Shown: positions 24,701 to 39,700 of the stretch, piece after piece | Layout of the letters: the number at the start of each line of letters is the position of its first letter | Numbering within the stretch: the first letter of the stretch is position 1 | From: Steromphala cineraria | Lineage: Eukaryota; Mollusca; Gastropoda; Trochida; Trochidae | Length of the DNA: 64,000 bases | Reading direction: 5' to 3' | NCBI GenBank assembly: GCA_916613615.1 | Contig: OU744731.1 | Location: 14,824,726-14,888,725 of the forward strand | Notes under the pieces: generated by a model | What the model was told of the DNA's origin: nothing | Databases searched by the model: none | The model's input: only the letters and a program-made list of their open reading frames with translations | Position numbers and translations under genes: made by a program

Positions 24701-27700
24701 GATTGGCTTTTGTCAGTAAAATCAACCCTCTATCTGGCTACAGTTATGATTACCTTTTTTGTCCTTTTACTTGTGGTTATAGAGTATATCAGTACAATGA
24801 GTACAAAGTTATCAGAACAATGTATGATTTCACTTAATCAAAATTCTTGAAACATTTTCTCAAATGCGCAAATACATTATCACTGGTCAATGAGAAAAGT
24901 TTTTTAAACTTGACTAGAAAATTACTTAAATTTAAATGATGCTTGTCTAAGCAACTTACTGAAAATGACAGGAGGAGATAACTTATTGAAACATGGCTAG
25001 AAAATTAAGTAAATTTAAATGATGCTTGTTTACACAATTACTGACCGTTACAGGAGGTGATAGAGCAGGTGAGCCGGACGGTGGTCAGCAAAGGTCAGTA
25101 CTGTGTGGTGCAGGACCCCGTGAACGAGAACAAGAAACCCCAGCTCGGTCAGAGGGTCCTCAAGAAGGGGCTGTGTACTTTCTTTCTGCATCCTGGTACG
25201 AGACTTAAATGGGGATTTTATCTGGGGATTTTTGCTTGTCTTTTCTAAGTTTTTTATAGATGGAATAACATTGAATAGTTTTGAAAATGTTATCGTCAAG
25301 TTATAACTCAATCTTGATCAGCTGTTCCAAAATAGAGCACTATATCTTCCTTCAGGGGATTTTATGTGTTGATTTTAACAATCACATTTAGTTTAGAAAA
25401 TGATAACGTTTATTATAACCACAGTTTGGTCAGCTGTTCTAATGAAGGCTGTGTACTTTCCTCCTTTATCTTAGGCTTACCTCAAGCCTTGATAATGGGA
25501 GGTCTCTGTTACATATTTATGTTATTTAAGATTGTTTGTTATTGATTTGTAAAGTTACATGATAAAAGTGACCATTTTCAAGACATTGATGTCCAAATAT
25601 ATTAATATAAACATGTGTAAGTTGACATATGCATATAATATCTATTCTGAATAACAATTACTTGATCTGTCTGAGTCTAGTCTCAAGTACTTCAGCCAAA
25701 TTGTAGACCCTTGGAAGTCCTAAAGCATAGGGAGTAAATAAGAACAGCCATATGCTTTGCAAAAATGAAAAAGCAATTTTTGTTGTACAGGAGAGAAACT
25801 GGAGGGAGGAATAAAGAACAGCCATGTGCTATCAGCTGATGAAAGTCTAGTTCTCCAGGCTGCCAATGTCTTCACAGATACCATGTTTAAAGGTACAGTG
25901 ATATCCAGTTGATCAATGTCATTGATAATATCTTCATTAGCAATGAATAAAGGTAAAGTCTCTTTAATAGGCATTTTTATGTATGCATGAGAAATGTAAT
26001 ATACTGTAAATCAACAAATTAACGCGAGCGTTTTATTAACGCGAAAAACGCGTCAGACACCAAGGCGCGATAATAAGTCGCGCGTTTTATAAACGCTTTT
26101 GTACACTAAACATGACATAAAATTCAACAAACACAAAATAATCAATCTATGTAGCTTTATTGAATAATTCCATATGATAAAAAGAGACAAAATAACAATA
26201 AACAAGCATTTCAACATTTCATTCATTCGTTAATCTTTAGTGGGATGACACGTGTCAATGGACGTTTGAGCACTGTTAGTTACCAGTCAGTCTTTGTTTA
26301 AACTCAGCCGAGCATATCATTGGGGGAGTAGTACAACTACTAGTCAAGACGTAATCACCTAGTGTTTATTTAAGCACTTTCAACACCTTTGTCGGTATCC
26401 TTTGACTGTAGATTGGCTGCCACTTTGTCTGCGTACCACTCAGTGAATTGCTTCATGATTGCTTTCAACTCGCCATTGACCGACAGATCCATGGGTTGTA
26501 GCCAGGGATGCAGAATTATCGATAGATAAGTTTCTGAATATATATTATTTATAATATATTATAGTATATAATATACGCTGATAATAATGTTTTTTTTCCA
26601 ACAAATTTTAAATTTATTATCTCACGTAAATAAACAGTTGAACATGTGGTAATTTGTGCTTTGGTTCGAGACTACAATTTCCTAGAAAACTACAACACGT
26701 GGAAAAATGCGCTATAGTTCGAGATTACATTTTCTTAGAAAACTAGAACATGTGACTCAAGTTTTTCAATTACGATAATAATTTTTATCAAAAACATTCC
26801 CATTACTAATGTTTATGATGAACATATAGTATCATTATATTCTATCACGTAATTAAGCCTTATATGATGTTCAGTTACGATAACAATTTTCAATGCGATC
26901 ATTAAATATTCAAAATGGCGGCCATCGCTGCACATGCTAGTAATCTACATACCTGAAAAAAACATGACGTTCAAATTCTCTTTACTCAATACATGACACT
27001 GAGATGATCCAATAATTAAAGATAACAAGGTAATTATGGCGTTTGAATACAGGATTAGTTGTTTCATTGATGACCGGTTCGTGTTTTCATAACAATTATG
27101 ACCGATACAAGCGGGGCACTTGGCCTTTATTGATTGCTTGTTAGCCTGATAATACCAGTAAATTGGGAGGTGATTTTGTAAACACTAATTATCGCCTGCT
27201 CGCGTTAATTAGTACACGCATTTGTGTTTGGTGGACGGCATTCGCGTTAATTAATACACGCGTTAATTTGTTGATTTACAGTATGGTCAACAACAATCAT
27301 CTGACATTAACATGTAAATAGTGACATTTAGATAGTAACAATTTACAAAATACTGCATGGCCATCGGCCTTTTGTACAATTTAACTCATTGCTGCAGATA
27401 GAAAAATGTATGACGATCTTTATACAGATACATAAAATCTTAATATGAAAGGAGTGTTTTTCATATTTTTAATGCATGAAAAAGATATTTTGCAGTATTC
27501 AGAGATACTTTATTTTCAGATAAGGATAAAGTATAAAGTTTTGATATACTTAGAAAAAGATAGAAATGAGGTAAGGAACACATGATATTAAATTGTTACT
27601 GTTGTGATGCAGACAAGCGAAGAAGACAGCCAGGAGACCAGTGGATGATTAGAGGTCCGATAGACTACATTCCTCCCATACAGGTGTGCATCGTTAAGCA

Positions 27701-30700
27701 CAGGTGAGCACTTTCAAACTCAACCAAATTAAACACTTGTCAACCTTGCTACATTCCTTGTGCTGAAAGTATTAATTTCGCGTGAGAAAAAAATGTTTTT
27801 TGATATAACATGTTAACGAGGTGAGATGTTCAGTAAAGAGTCCAACTCCATGTCATTTATGACAAATCATTTGGCTGAATACCATATGGTAAATATTTGA
27901 TTTATAATATTATTCCTGCAAATGACTTATATATGACAATTACTTACCGGTATATTCTATGAAATTAGAAAAACCATGTTCTTCACATTTAGAATCTGAA
28001 ATCACACTTCTAATTTAAATGAACACTACTTCCATAAGCTATCAAAGATGATTAACTCTTTTTGTCATTTTGAGCTTTAGGTTTGTTTCTCAAAATACAT
28101 TTTACTAATTGACATATATATTTGATGCTTCGAATCAGAGATTTGGGGGGTATATTGTTTTTGCCCTTTCCATCTGTCACATTTCACATGTGTATCTATA
28201 ATGTAAGGACCTTTCAGATGAGGTCATAACTTTTGACCTTGACCTTTGTGTCATGGCGCATCAATGTTTAATGAACACAGCTTATTTCTATCTTAATTAT
28301 GCTTATCAAAATCACTTCTTCAGTAGTTTTTTGTACGATTTGACTTTATGCATTTCATAAACATAAATAAGAATGTCTTATCATATGATTTATGAGTGTT
28401 TCTCATTTCAGAAAAACAATGCCTCTAAGTAAGAATGAAGGTATCTATGTACAGAACAAGCGAACTGGAATGGTAAGTACATATACATTTGAAGTGATTA
28501 ATGTAAAAGATAATAACCTCTCTGTTTTGTTTAAAAAAATGTAAACATGAGGTTGAGGGAAAACTCTGGCCCTGAGTGTTTACATTGAAACTAAAACAGA
28601 GAGATGTTTCATGTGTCAAAAAAGGCGATTTTGGTAAATTTGGTAAAAAATCATGAAACATAAAAACACTGAAAAGTATTGGAAAAACACAGCCCTCTAT
28701 AGCCATCTGTCTGCGTAACAGCACGTTGTTTGCTTATGACATTTACAATACTCAGCCTGGATGCAGTTTTAGAATTTTAAAAATATACTTGTATATGTAT
28801 GTTGAAATAAAATGACACAACAAAATGAACATCAGCTGATATGAAGCCTCGATAGCTCATGCAGCAAAGGCATTGCTTGACCACATATAGATTACAGGGT
28901 CGAATCCCGTTCAAAACTCAAAATTTGTTAAAATTTTCAAATTTGTTTTTGAATATCTACAAGTAATGAGTCTTCGGGATATTCTATAGACATTTTATAG
29001 AATGTCCCTGTGCCACTAAAATGAGGTTTACCTGAGGAAAGAATAACCTCCAAAACAATACAAATATGACGACTGACGTTTATTTTGTAATCTTATTAAC
29101 GTGGCTATTGATAAATGGATCATTTTCTGCATTTTCAATATCTAAATTTAAGTTTGTCCAATTGATTCAGTGCTATCCATAGTTTCGTGAAAATGGTCGT
29201 AATGCTTGTATACCATCATCTTGTTTCAGGGTACGAACAGTTCGCTTACTCCACTAATCTGTACCCTGGGCTCAGAAGTAAGATTCCGTCGAGAGGCCCG
29301 ACTTGGGATATAGCCAATCAAATCATTTTCTCGTTGAAATTTTATCGAAAAGGTGGCGAGAAAATTATTTGATTGGCTACATCGTCGCGCGAGCAAATCT
29401 AGCTTCTGAGCCCAGGGTACAGATTAGTGGAGTTAGCGTAACGTTCGTACCCTGAGACAGGATGGTATACCATTGTTATACCCCCGCCTTACAGCGTAAG
29501 CGGGGGTATATAGCGTTCATTCTTTCCGTCCGTCCGTCCGTCCGTCTGTCCGTCTGTCCGTCCGTCCCAAAACTTTGTGCGGAGCAGATCTCGAAAACTA
29601 TGCATGCTAGCCTCATCAAACTTCATACACATGTCAACCATGATCCCTAGTTGTGCCTTTTGAGGGTTAGAACTATTTCTGAATTTTCATTTTTGCGGTT
29701 TCCATGGAAACGTGACTAAAAAGTGACTCTTTGAGGAAGTCGTTTTGTGCGGAGCATATCTCCAAAACTATGCATGCTAGCTTCATAAAACTTCATACAC
29801 ATGTCAACCATGATCCCTAGTTGTGCCTTTTGAGGGTTAGAACTATTTCTGAACTTTCATTTTTGCGGTTTCCATGGAAACGTGACTAAAACAGTGACTC
29901 TAAGACAAAGTCTTTTGTGCGGAACAGATCTCCAAAACTATTCATGCTAATTCACTAAACTTCATACACTTATCAATCATGATCCCTAGTTGTGCCTTTT
30001 AAGGGTTAGACCAACAAATTATTTTTATTTTTTGCTGTTTCCATGGAAACATGACTGAAACAGTGACTCTTCGACCAAGTCTTTTGTCCGGAGCATATCT
30101 CCCAAACTATTCATGCTAGCTTCACCAAACTTCATACACTTATCAATCATGATCTCTAGTTGTGCCTTTTAAGGGTTAGACCAACAAATTATTTTTATTT
30201 TTTTGCGGTTTCCATGGAAACATGACTAAAACAGTGACTCTTCGACCAAGTCTTTTGCCTGGAGCATATCTCCCAAGTTATTCATGCTAGCTTCACCAAA
30301 CTTCATACACTTATCAACCATGATCACTAGATGTGCCATTTGAGGATTAGACCATCACATTTTTTTAATTTTTGGAAACATGACTAAAACAGTGATTCTA
30401 TGATAAATTACTTTGTCCTGAACATATTTCATGAAATATACATCTCAGCTTTACCAAATTTGCTACCTATGTCAATCGTGATTGCTGGATATGCCTTGTG
30501 AGAGTTAAACGATATATATGGATTTTCTTCTCTGTGGTTTCTTTGGAAAACATAACTTACAAAGTGACTCAACAAAAATAATTTTGTCCTCAGTGCATCT
30601 CGTAGAATATTCATGATAACTACCTCAAATTTGAAACAAAGATCAACCATTATCTCTAGATGTACTCTTTTAATTGTAAAACCTATTAATGAATTCAGTA

Positions 30701-33700
30701 TTTGGGTTTCAGTTGAAAGAAGACTTACACAATGACTTACTGTATACTCAACTATCATACTTTAACCAATATTAATCAGTTTTACTATTTGAAATTCTTT
30801 TAACAAAGTGGGGAGCGGGGGTATGTGAGCTTTGCTCGCTTCTTCACTTGTTAATATCTAATGTCTGTACATGACAGATCCGGTCAGTGATGGGTCCCCA
30901 GTCCTATATGTTGAATGCTGAGGAAGAGTTATGGGAGAAACCTCTCTCGCCTGAAATGGAAGAAATTTTGAGGTATTCACACTCATATTTATGTTTTTTA
31001 TTTTTTAATCAAAATATGAAATCTTACATGCTAACATTAGAAGCTTTTGAGTTGATATATCATAATTCTTCATTTCCTATGATGCAGATAAGAATTGGTA
31101 TAGAATTATGTGTAAAAATGGTTGAATAAAAGCTATGCAAGTCTTCTTCCCTTCTCATATGATTGAAAGGGGATCACACTTAAATATCTGCCAGCTGTTT
31201 TTGAAAACTTGACCAATTCTTCTACAGCTAGTGAAAATAGGACCAAGTTATGGGATGTTTCACCCTCTCAAGGTTGTGTATGAACTTTGTATAAACAAAT
31301 ATTCATGTGAAATTAATTAAAAAATGAATTTAAAAAAACTACTTCATTTTTTTTTGCGACTCTTGAATCAATGGTACATATGTAGTATAAGGCTTAACCC
31401 TAAAAACAAAAATGTTGACAATAACATGTAAACTAATTTGTCTCTCACCTATATATTCTTTCAGGAATGGAGGCGGTGTTGGTGATGGAGAAATCAGAAA
31501 GATGGCTTACTACGACCAGTCTATCAACCCTAATCTTCTCAAGGTCAGTAAGTGGTTTTATGAAAGAAGGGAATTGAAAATGCTTGAAAAAATTCCAGTC
31601 AGTAAGATTAAACTTGTTATTTTAATGTTGTAAGTTAACAAAAATAATTGAACTTGCTAGCCATTTTACTACGTAAGTTTATCTAATTGAAATTCTTTAT
31701 CATTGCAAATCATTTAGTAAATCAATCAAATAGGGTAAAGATACATGCCATTCAAATGACTCACTTATCTTTCCTCGCTATACTATAGGAGATTTTGTGA
31801 TCCAAAATGTATCTGTATCAGCAAGGTACTATTACCATGAAGTAACACTTTTGAATCTTGTTAAGAATTTTAAGAATTAATTGTTGAGTAATCTTGACAC
31901 CTGTTTATTTTCCAGGGTAGAAACAAGACTGAAGTTGTCACCTACCGTTGTCCTGGCAACACAGCAGTTCAGGTATGCTTAATATGATGTCAACATTTGC
32001 TTGTGTTATGGTTGTAAGTCAGTGCTGTACATCTGATAAGCTTACATTGAGAGCTGAAAAATAGCAAAAACATTATTTTATATTATATTCAATTACTTTA
32101 TGTTACAATCATGAGATATATACTTTTTCACACTATTGACATACAGACTTTTGTTCAAGCTAATCAGGCTTGAGAATGGTGTTTATTTGTCTGATTTCAT
32201 CTTGTTTAAGGTTTTTGTTTTAAAGGCACTAAAGAAGTTGGAAATATGAAGAAAACAATGAGTTATGGATGGTCAACTTCTTTATTGTAGACGTAAGCGG
32301 ATATGAGTGTACCCCTGCATCTCCTTTCTTCTATACTGTCTACAATAAAAAGTTGATTATTCATAAAACTCCTTGTCTTCAATGATTTAGGATGTTTTAA
32401 GTCTCCTTTTGGCCATTTTCTAAAAACATGAAATTGAACGAAATAAATGAAAAATCAATCATGAGGATGAGGAGGTTATGAGCTGTCCGAGTGTTTGATC
32501 AATTCCTCCCCACATCCCCATTTTGAAGTTTTAGTTTCTTTAGAAAGGGTGAATCCTTCTGAACTTCTCTCCCTTTAAAAGTGATCTATCATTGACTGAA
32601 AAGTAGTATACCAAATTTTACATGAATTTGAAATTACTCACACAGAATGTCTTGTGTATCATGTGTTTGTTTCCTCTGAAGGTCTACAACTATCTGAAGA
32701 AGACAGCTCGAGTAATCCTAGGACCTGACCTCATCATACTCGGACCTCATGAGGACTTCAATGTCCTCAGTCTTAGCGGTCAGTACATCATGAATACTCG
32801 GCTAGCCTGACTAAGATAATCTTGACTGGCCACAGGATTTTAATAGAGCGGTTTGCCCCCTTTGTTGACACAAATAGAATGATTGAAAGATAACTTTGAA
32901 TCAAACTACATGTGTCCACAGGGTAACTAGCTTAATGACGAGATTTAGATAATTAAAGCTTGTAACTTTTATCCATCTTCCGCAAGCATCGAGCAAGTGA
33001 ATATGAATTTCTTGTAAATGCATATCTCGCCCGATCCGTGCAAAAGATGACTTTTATCATGTATTGTACTGTACAAATTACAACTGTCAACATTTTCTGT
33101 ATTTGGAATGTTTTCAATGTAAGGGAGGTAACTCTGTTGATGTGAGTAGGCTGAATGAAGTGTCATACAATCCCAGATCTCAACATTACAACTGATATGT
33201 GAGAGTTCCCGTGACTTTGACTGTTTAAATTCTTTAAAAAATGAGGGATTGAGAAACTCTGATATCATTCTTTTTATAAGACATGGTTGGCCGAAACTTC
33301 ATTTGAATATAGTGAAATTAATATGACTTTAAAAGAATAGTGGTGTGGTGTTCGATCATATAATAGATTTGACCAGACATTGAGGGATTATTTTTAGCCT
33401 AGGCCACTTATGCTTGAATTTGTGTTTTAATGCATAAAGATTGCTAGTTTCCAATTGAATAAGTAGTGTAAAGATTAATATTTACGTCTGTTGCAGCTGG
33501 GAAACCCAAGAGAGCGAACGCATTGAAAACCATCTGCCTTATGCTGGGACCAGACTTTATCACTGATATACTTGAGGTTTGTATTTCGTTGCTTGTAAGT
33601 TTACATCATTTATGAATTAAATCAGATTCATGAGTGTATTGCCAAAAGGAAAAAGGTTTATGTTTCATTGAATTTCTAGGTTGCTGTGAAACTGCCATAT

Positions 33701-36700
33701 ACAAAATGTCTGAAGAAATTCTCATTAATATTGCATCTTTTGGCAAAAATGTGAAATCTTTCTATTGTAAAATTGTACAAGGGCCTAATACATGTTCAAC
33801 ATCCCAAGTTCTGTTTTTATACCCCCGCCTTACAGCGTAAGCGGGGGTATATAGCGTTCATTCTTTCCGTCCGTCCGTCCGTCCGTCCGTCCGTCCGTCT
33901 GTACGTCTGTACGTCTGCCCGTCCGTCCCAAAACTTTGTGCGGAGCAGATCTCCAAAACTATGCATGCTAGCCTCATCAAACTTCATGCACATGTCAACA
34001 ATGATCCCTAGTTGTGCCTTTTGAGGGTTAGAACTATTTCTGAATTTTCATTTTTGCGGTTTCCATGGAAACGTGACTAAAAAGTGACTCTTTGAGGAAG
34101 TCGTTTTGTGCGGAGTATATCTCCAAAACTATGTATGCTAGCTTCATCAAACTTCATACAGATGTCAACCATGATCCCTAGTTGTGCCTTTTGAGGGTTA
34201 GAACTATTTCTGAATTTTCATTTTTGCGGTTTCCATGGAAACGTGACTAAAAAGTGACTCTTTGAGGAAGTCGTTTTGTGCGGAGCATATCTCCAAAACT
34301 ATGCATGCTAGCTTCATCAAACTTCATACAGATGTCAACCATGATCCCTAGTTGTGCCTTTATAGGGTTAGAACTATTTCTGAATTTTCATTGTTCCGGT
34401 TTCCATGGAAACGTGACTAAAAAGTAACTCTTTGAGGAAGTTGTTTTTTGCGGAGCAGATCTCCAAAACTATTCATGCTAGCTTCACTAAATTTCATACA
34501 CTTATCAATCATGATCCCTAGTTGTGCCTTTTAAGGGTTAGACCAACAAATTATTTTTATTTTTTGGGGTTTCCATGGAAACATGACTAAAACAGTGACT
34601 CTTCGACCAAGTCTTTTGTTCTTGAGCATATCTCCCAAACTATTCATGCTAGCTTCACCAAACTTCATACACTTATCAACCATGATCCCTAGTTGTGCCA
34701 TTTGAGGATTAGACCATCACATTTTTTAAATTTTTGGAAACATGACTAAAACAGTGATTCTATGATAAATTACTTTGTCCTGAACATATTTCATGAAATA
34801 TACATCTTAGCTTCACCAAATTTGCTACATATGTTAATCGTGATTGCTGGATATGCCTTGTGAGAGTTAAAAGATATATATGGATTTTCTTCTCTGTGGT
34901 TTCTTTGGAAAACATAACTTACAAAGTGACTCAACAAAAATAATTTTGTCCTCAGTGCATCTCGTAGAATATTCATGATAACTACCTCAAATTTGAAACA
35001 AAGATCAACCATTATCTCTAGATGTACCCTTTTAATTGTAAAACCTATTAATGAATTCGGTATTTGGGTTTCAGTTGAAAGAAGACTTACACAATGACTT
35101 ACTGTATACTCAACTATCATACTTTAACCAATATTATCAGTTTTACTATTTGAAATTCTTTGAACAAAGTGGGGAGCGGGGGTATGTGAGCTTTGCTCGC
35201 TTCTTCACTTGTTTTAATTTGAGTCAAGTATAATGTTTGTGACTTAGTATGTTAATACTTCCAAGCAACATACATTTGTCTTTTGTTTAGATAAGATAAG
35301 AAAGTTATGTCAAAATGGTTTTCTGTATTTTAGTCACAAATGATAACTTTACCTTTGCTATGACACTTATTGAAAACTGGTGCTTGTAGATAAAAAGTTT
35401 CTTCATTGACAAAGTTTTCATTTTTTCTCAGGTTGAAACTGCTGATCATGCAAGATTGAGGATCAAAATTGCCTTCAATAACTATTTTGAGGTAAAGGAA
35501 ACATTTTCATTCTATAGTGCCTACTGCTACATCAGCATAGCTTACATTTATCCTGTAAATATTTTAGTTTGGACTTAGTTCTTAGTCTTCAATTGGACAG
35601 ATTTTCTCAGAAAGTATAACATCTTGGTGAATGAAATTTTGGTTATGTGTTGACCTGCCCATAAGCCATACTCTTGACCATGTTCAAAGGTCATTTGGGA
35701 ATATCATTTTCTCGGTAACTATTCAACTAGAGAAATGAAATATTGTTTACTATTTATTGGTGCAATGGTGAAATACTCATTATTCATTTTAATTGAGCTG
35801 TTATCAATAAAGAAAAAGTTAAGTCAGCATAAATCATCAAGGACTGCCAAAAATCACAAGAATTACCTTTATTACTTTAGTATTTTACCTATCATGTATT
35901 TATGTAACATCAAATTATTTTTTATATTTACAACATGTTGGTGTGCTTCAATAATTGATTTGATTCAATCATTTAAAGGCTGCAACTCAATAAATATGAA
36001 ATTCTTTCCCCTTAGTTTGATCAGAAGAACAAAGCAACCCTTCTAAAAATGTTCTCAGTGCCAGACTTTATCGGGTTTGCCTGTCGACAAGTAGGTAAGT
36101 CAATGCTTCGTTTCATCTTTCTTTTCATTGTCAGTTTTGCAAGGCAAAAAAATATGCTCTTTTATATATAATATAGCAAATAAAAAATTATGCACCTCAA
36201 TCTTTCAATCTTCATCAATCTTCCCCTGCCTTTTGCAATAATGTTCTGATTCTTGTGTGCTTTATTTTCTAATATTAAATTTCAAACCTCTCAAAGAAAT
36301 TGTAAGATTTGCTGTTTGTAAGCTAAGCAACAACAGCAGTAGCATTCTCGGGAAAACAAAAAACTTTTGTTACCCTGTTAAATCATGCTGATGATTATAT
36401 ATATATATCAATATTTTGCATACAGGCAGCAAGATAAGAGCGGCGGTTGCTATGATACCGTTCGATGAGTTCCACCGTCACTCGGCCCAGGTTATTCGAA
36501 CTGCTGTATTCAAAACTGGGGAAACTCAACTCAAATTTGATGTCAACAATCTGGTAAGAAATAAAAAAAATATAATTGTCAAAAATGTGGATATGCCATG
36601 GATTTGAAAATTTCTTCAGAAGGAGGCTGTATTCATATATTGATAAATGATATTTCAGAATATGTTAAGAATACAATAGCGACAGTAAGCTTTCCTGATC

Positions 36701-39700
36701 GAGCAACTCAAAGTTAATGACATTTTATAACCAGGGATCATGAAAAAAATGAAATAAATCTCTGGAAAATGTTTAATAGTTTTAATGAATTTATTTGTTA
36801 ATTATTGTTCTGTTTATCATTTTGATTGTAAACAATTTAATTGTACCTTTATGAAGATGATCCACATTGTCATGTTCATTGCTCATTGTCTCTGAATTTT
36901 AAGTTCAACATCATAGGTTGTGAAGACTCAATTGGTGATCAAATTAAAATGGGATGAATTTCAGGTGATCACCAACATTGATGTACAGAGCATTGAACCT
37001 TCTGATACCAAGATGAGAGACAGTCTCAGTAAATCAGTGCAGATGGCAATAGAGATCTCCACAAAGTAAGTTAAATACTTCAATTACTTCTCATGTCATT
37101 TACTTAACATTTTGGAGTTCTTTTTAGAAACATCCATTTCAAGACTTTGACCATCCCTAAGATATTGCAAGTTAATGTTTACAAAATATGTACTTTTTCA
37201 GTTTTTGAGGTTTGGTTTTTACTTAAGCTTTATCTAACAAATACTTTCAAATGGAAATGTGAAGTTTTTGAAGGGCTATAATATATTAGGAAAGCAAGAT
37301 TTAATTGGCTAACAACTTCTTTATTAACATAGATTATTGATTATGTTCCCTACTTTGGACCAAAAAAGGAATACTAGAAAACTTATATATATAAGTATAT
37401 ATAAGTATAAAGAAATATCATCCTTTTCATCAAGTTAAGACTCACAAAGCTACGTTTATCCCCTTAAAGCCTTCACAGCTGTCACATAAATCATATCACT
37501 ATTAATTACTAACCAATGAAATGGCTTAAATCTAGCAATATTGACAGTTCCTGGATGAGAGGACCATTGAGTTCAAGATATTTTTCTTCAGTCTCCCTGC
37601 ATAGTGGCATTTGTTCTGGCTTAACAAAATAATTTTCTTTGTAGTAATGATTAGCCTAAAATCAGCAACATAAGAAAATGTTTTTAGGGAGTTTGGAGAT
37701 TATTGGAGCCTTGTGAATTACAAAACCCTGATATGAAGGGTGAGAAAATCTTGTTTCTCAAACTTGACATCTTGAAAGTTGAGGGATTCTTCTATTGATA
37801 AGGGGTAGGTGTGTTCACAATGAGGGATCTACTATTTTAAGGTCAAATAAGAGTGGTATTTGAATCTACCCATTTGGATGTGATGCAAAGGGAGGGTAGT
37901 GTACCTATACAATCAATATTCCAGATCTATAGAGGCAGCAGCTTCACACGAGGCCGAGAGGAACGAGCAGGTAGCTCGTGGACAGCTGGAACAGCAGAAG
38001 CTGTTGAATGAGAGTCAGGCTGAGCGAGAGAGGGCCAAGCTGCTGGAGCTGTGTGCTATAGCTGCAGCTGTAGAGTCCACTGGGCAGGCTAAAGCTGAGG
38101 CTCAGGCACAGGCAGAAAAGATGCTCATAGAGTGTCAGAGTGAGATAGAAGGTGGGTGTCATGAGAATTATCTCCTCTACTTATCCTTTCTCTAGTAACC
38201 TCTGCTACAAGTGCCATTTTTATAGCAATCCAAACTCATAGGTCTTCAGCATATCCAAGATAAAATGTGACAGGTCTGCTAAGCAAGCAATGTTTCAAAA
38301 TTTTGAGTGACTTTGTCATTACTTCTCCTAAACAATCATGAAGTGTTTTTAACCTACTTTTGGCATTTCTATTTCATGTGTAAACATGAGGATGTTTTCT
38401 TATTAGTAAAGAAAGGGGATGTTTTTTTACATGTAAGTTGATAGTTATATACATTTTCTTTCAAAGGGATAGGTGGCAATTCCCTTAAAGTACCCTTTTT
38501 TATTATGTCCCCCGAAATATTTTTCGGGAGACATAATGTTTTCACCTCCGTCCGTGATTCCGTCATTCCGTGATTCCGTGATTCCGTGATTCCGTGATTC
38601 CGTGATTCCATGATTCCGTTATTCCGAAATGCTTTCTTTTCCGGGCCATATCTCAAAAACCGTTCAATATTTTTTCACGAAACTTGGTATGTGCTTAGAC
38701 CTAGTGATGGAGTGGTGCCTTTTGCTATTTTGGTCATTCTGAATTTTTTATTTTTTCTGGTTTCCATGGAAACAATTTTAACTTAGTGCATATTGGGGGT
38801 AGGAACCTTTTCCGGCCTCTATTTCAAAAACCGTTCAATATTTTTTCACGAAACTTGGTATGTGCTTAGACCTAGTGATGGAGTGGTGCCTTTTGCTATT
38901 TTGGTTATTCTGAATTTTTTATTTTTTCTGGTTTCCATGGGAACAATTTGAACTAAGTGCATATTGGGGGTAGGAACCTTTTCCGGCCTCTATTTCAAAA
39001 ACCGTTCAATATTTTTTCACGAAACTTGGTATGTGCTTAGACCTAGTGATGGAGTGGTGCCTTTTGCTATTTTGGTTATTCTGAATTTTTTATTTTTTCT
39101 GGTTTCCATGGGAACAATTTGAACTTAGTGCATATTGGGGGTAGGAACCTTTTCCGGCCTCTATTTCAAAAACCGTTCAATATTTTTTCACGAAACTTGG
39201 TATGTGCTTTGACCTAGTGATGGAGTGGTGCCTTTTGCTATTTTGGTTATTCTGAATTTTTTATTTTTTATGGTTTCCATGGAAACAATTTTAACTTAGT
39301 GCATATTGGGGGTAGGAACCTTTTCCGGCCTCAATCTCCAAAACCGTTCAATATTTTTTCACTAAACTTGGTATTTGCTTAGACCTAGTGATGGAGTGGT
39401 GCCTTTTGCTATTTTGGTTATTCTGAATTTTTTATTTTTTCTGGTTTTCATGGAAACATTTTGAACTTAGTGCATATTGGGGGTAGGAACCTATTCCGGC
39501 CTCAATCTCCAAAACCGTTCAATATTTTTTCACTAAACTTGGTATTTGCTTAGACCTAGTGATAGAGTGGTGCCTTTTGCTATTTTGGTTTTTCTAAATG
39601 TTTTATTTTCCTGGTTTCCATGGAAACAGTTTGTACTTAGTGCATATTTGGGTAGGGACTGTTTCCCAGCCATATCTCAAAAGGTATTCAATATTTTTTT

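Noticed and set aside
27684..27690. Alternative donor GTGTGC for MVP exon 11
   Set aside because: It would put exon 12 out of frame and lose seven residues that align with vertebrate MVP; the donor at 27704 fits both.
28848..28915. Functional tRNA gene
   Set aside because: The acceptor stem does not pair and the T stem has a mismatch; kept only as a tRNA-like repeat.
30429..35120. Two nearly identical 109-codon frames on the minus strand (30429-30758 and 34791-35120)
   Set aside because: They lie in the tail of the two family B repeat copies; the similarity comes from the repeat, and the protein has no recognisable domain.
38369..38656. 95-codon minus-strand frame with NHGITES repeats
   Set aside because: Produced by the (TTCCGTGA)n repeat of the family C element.
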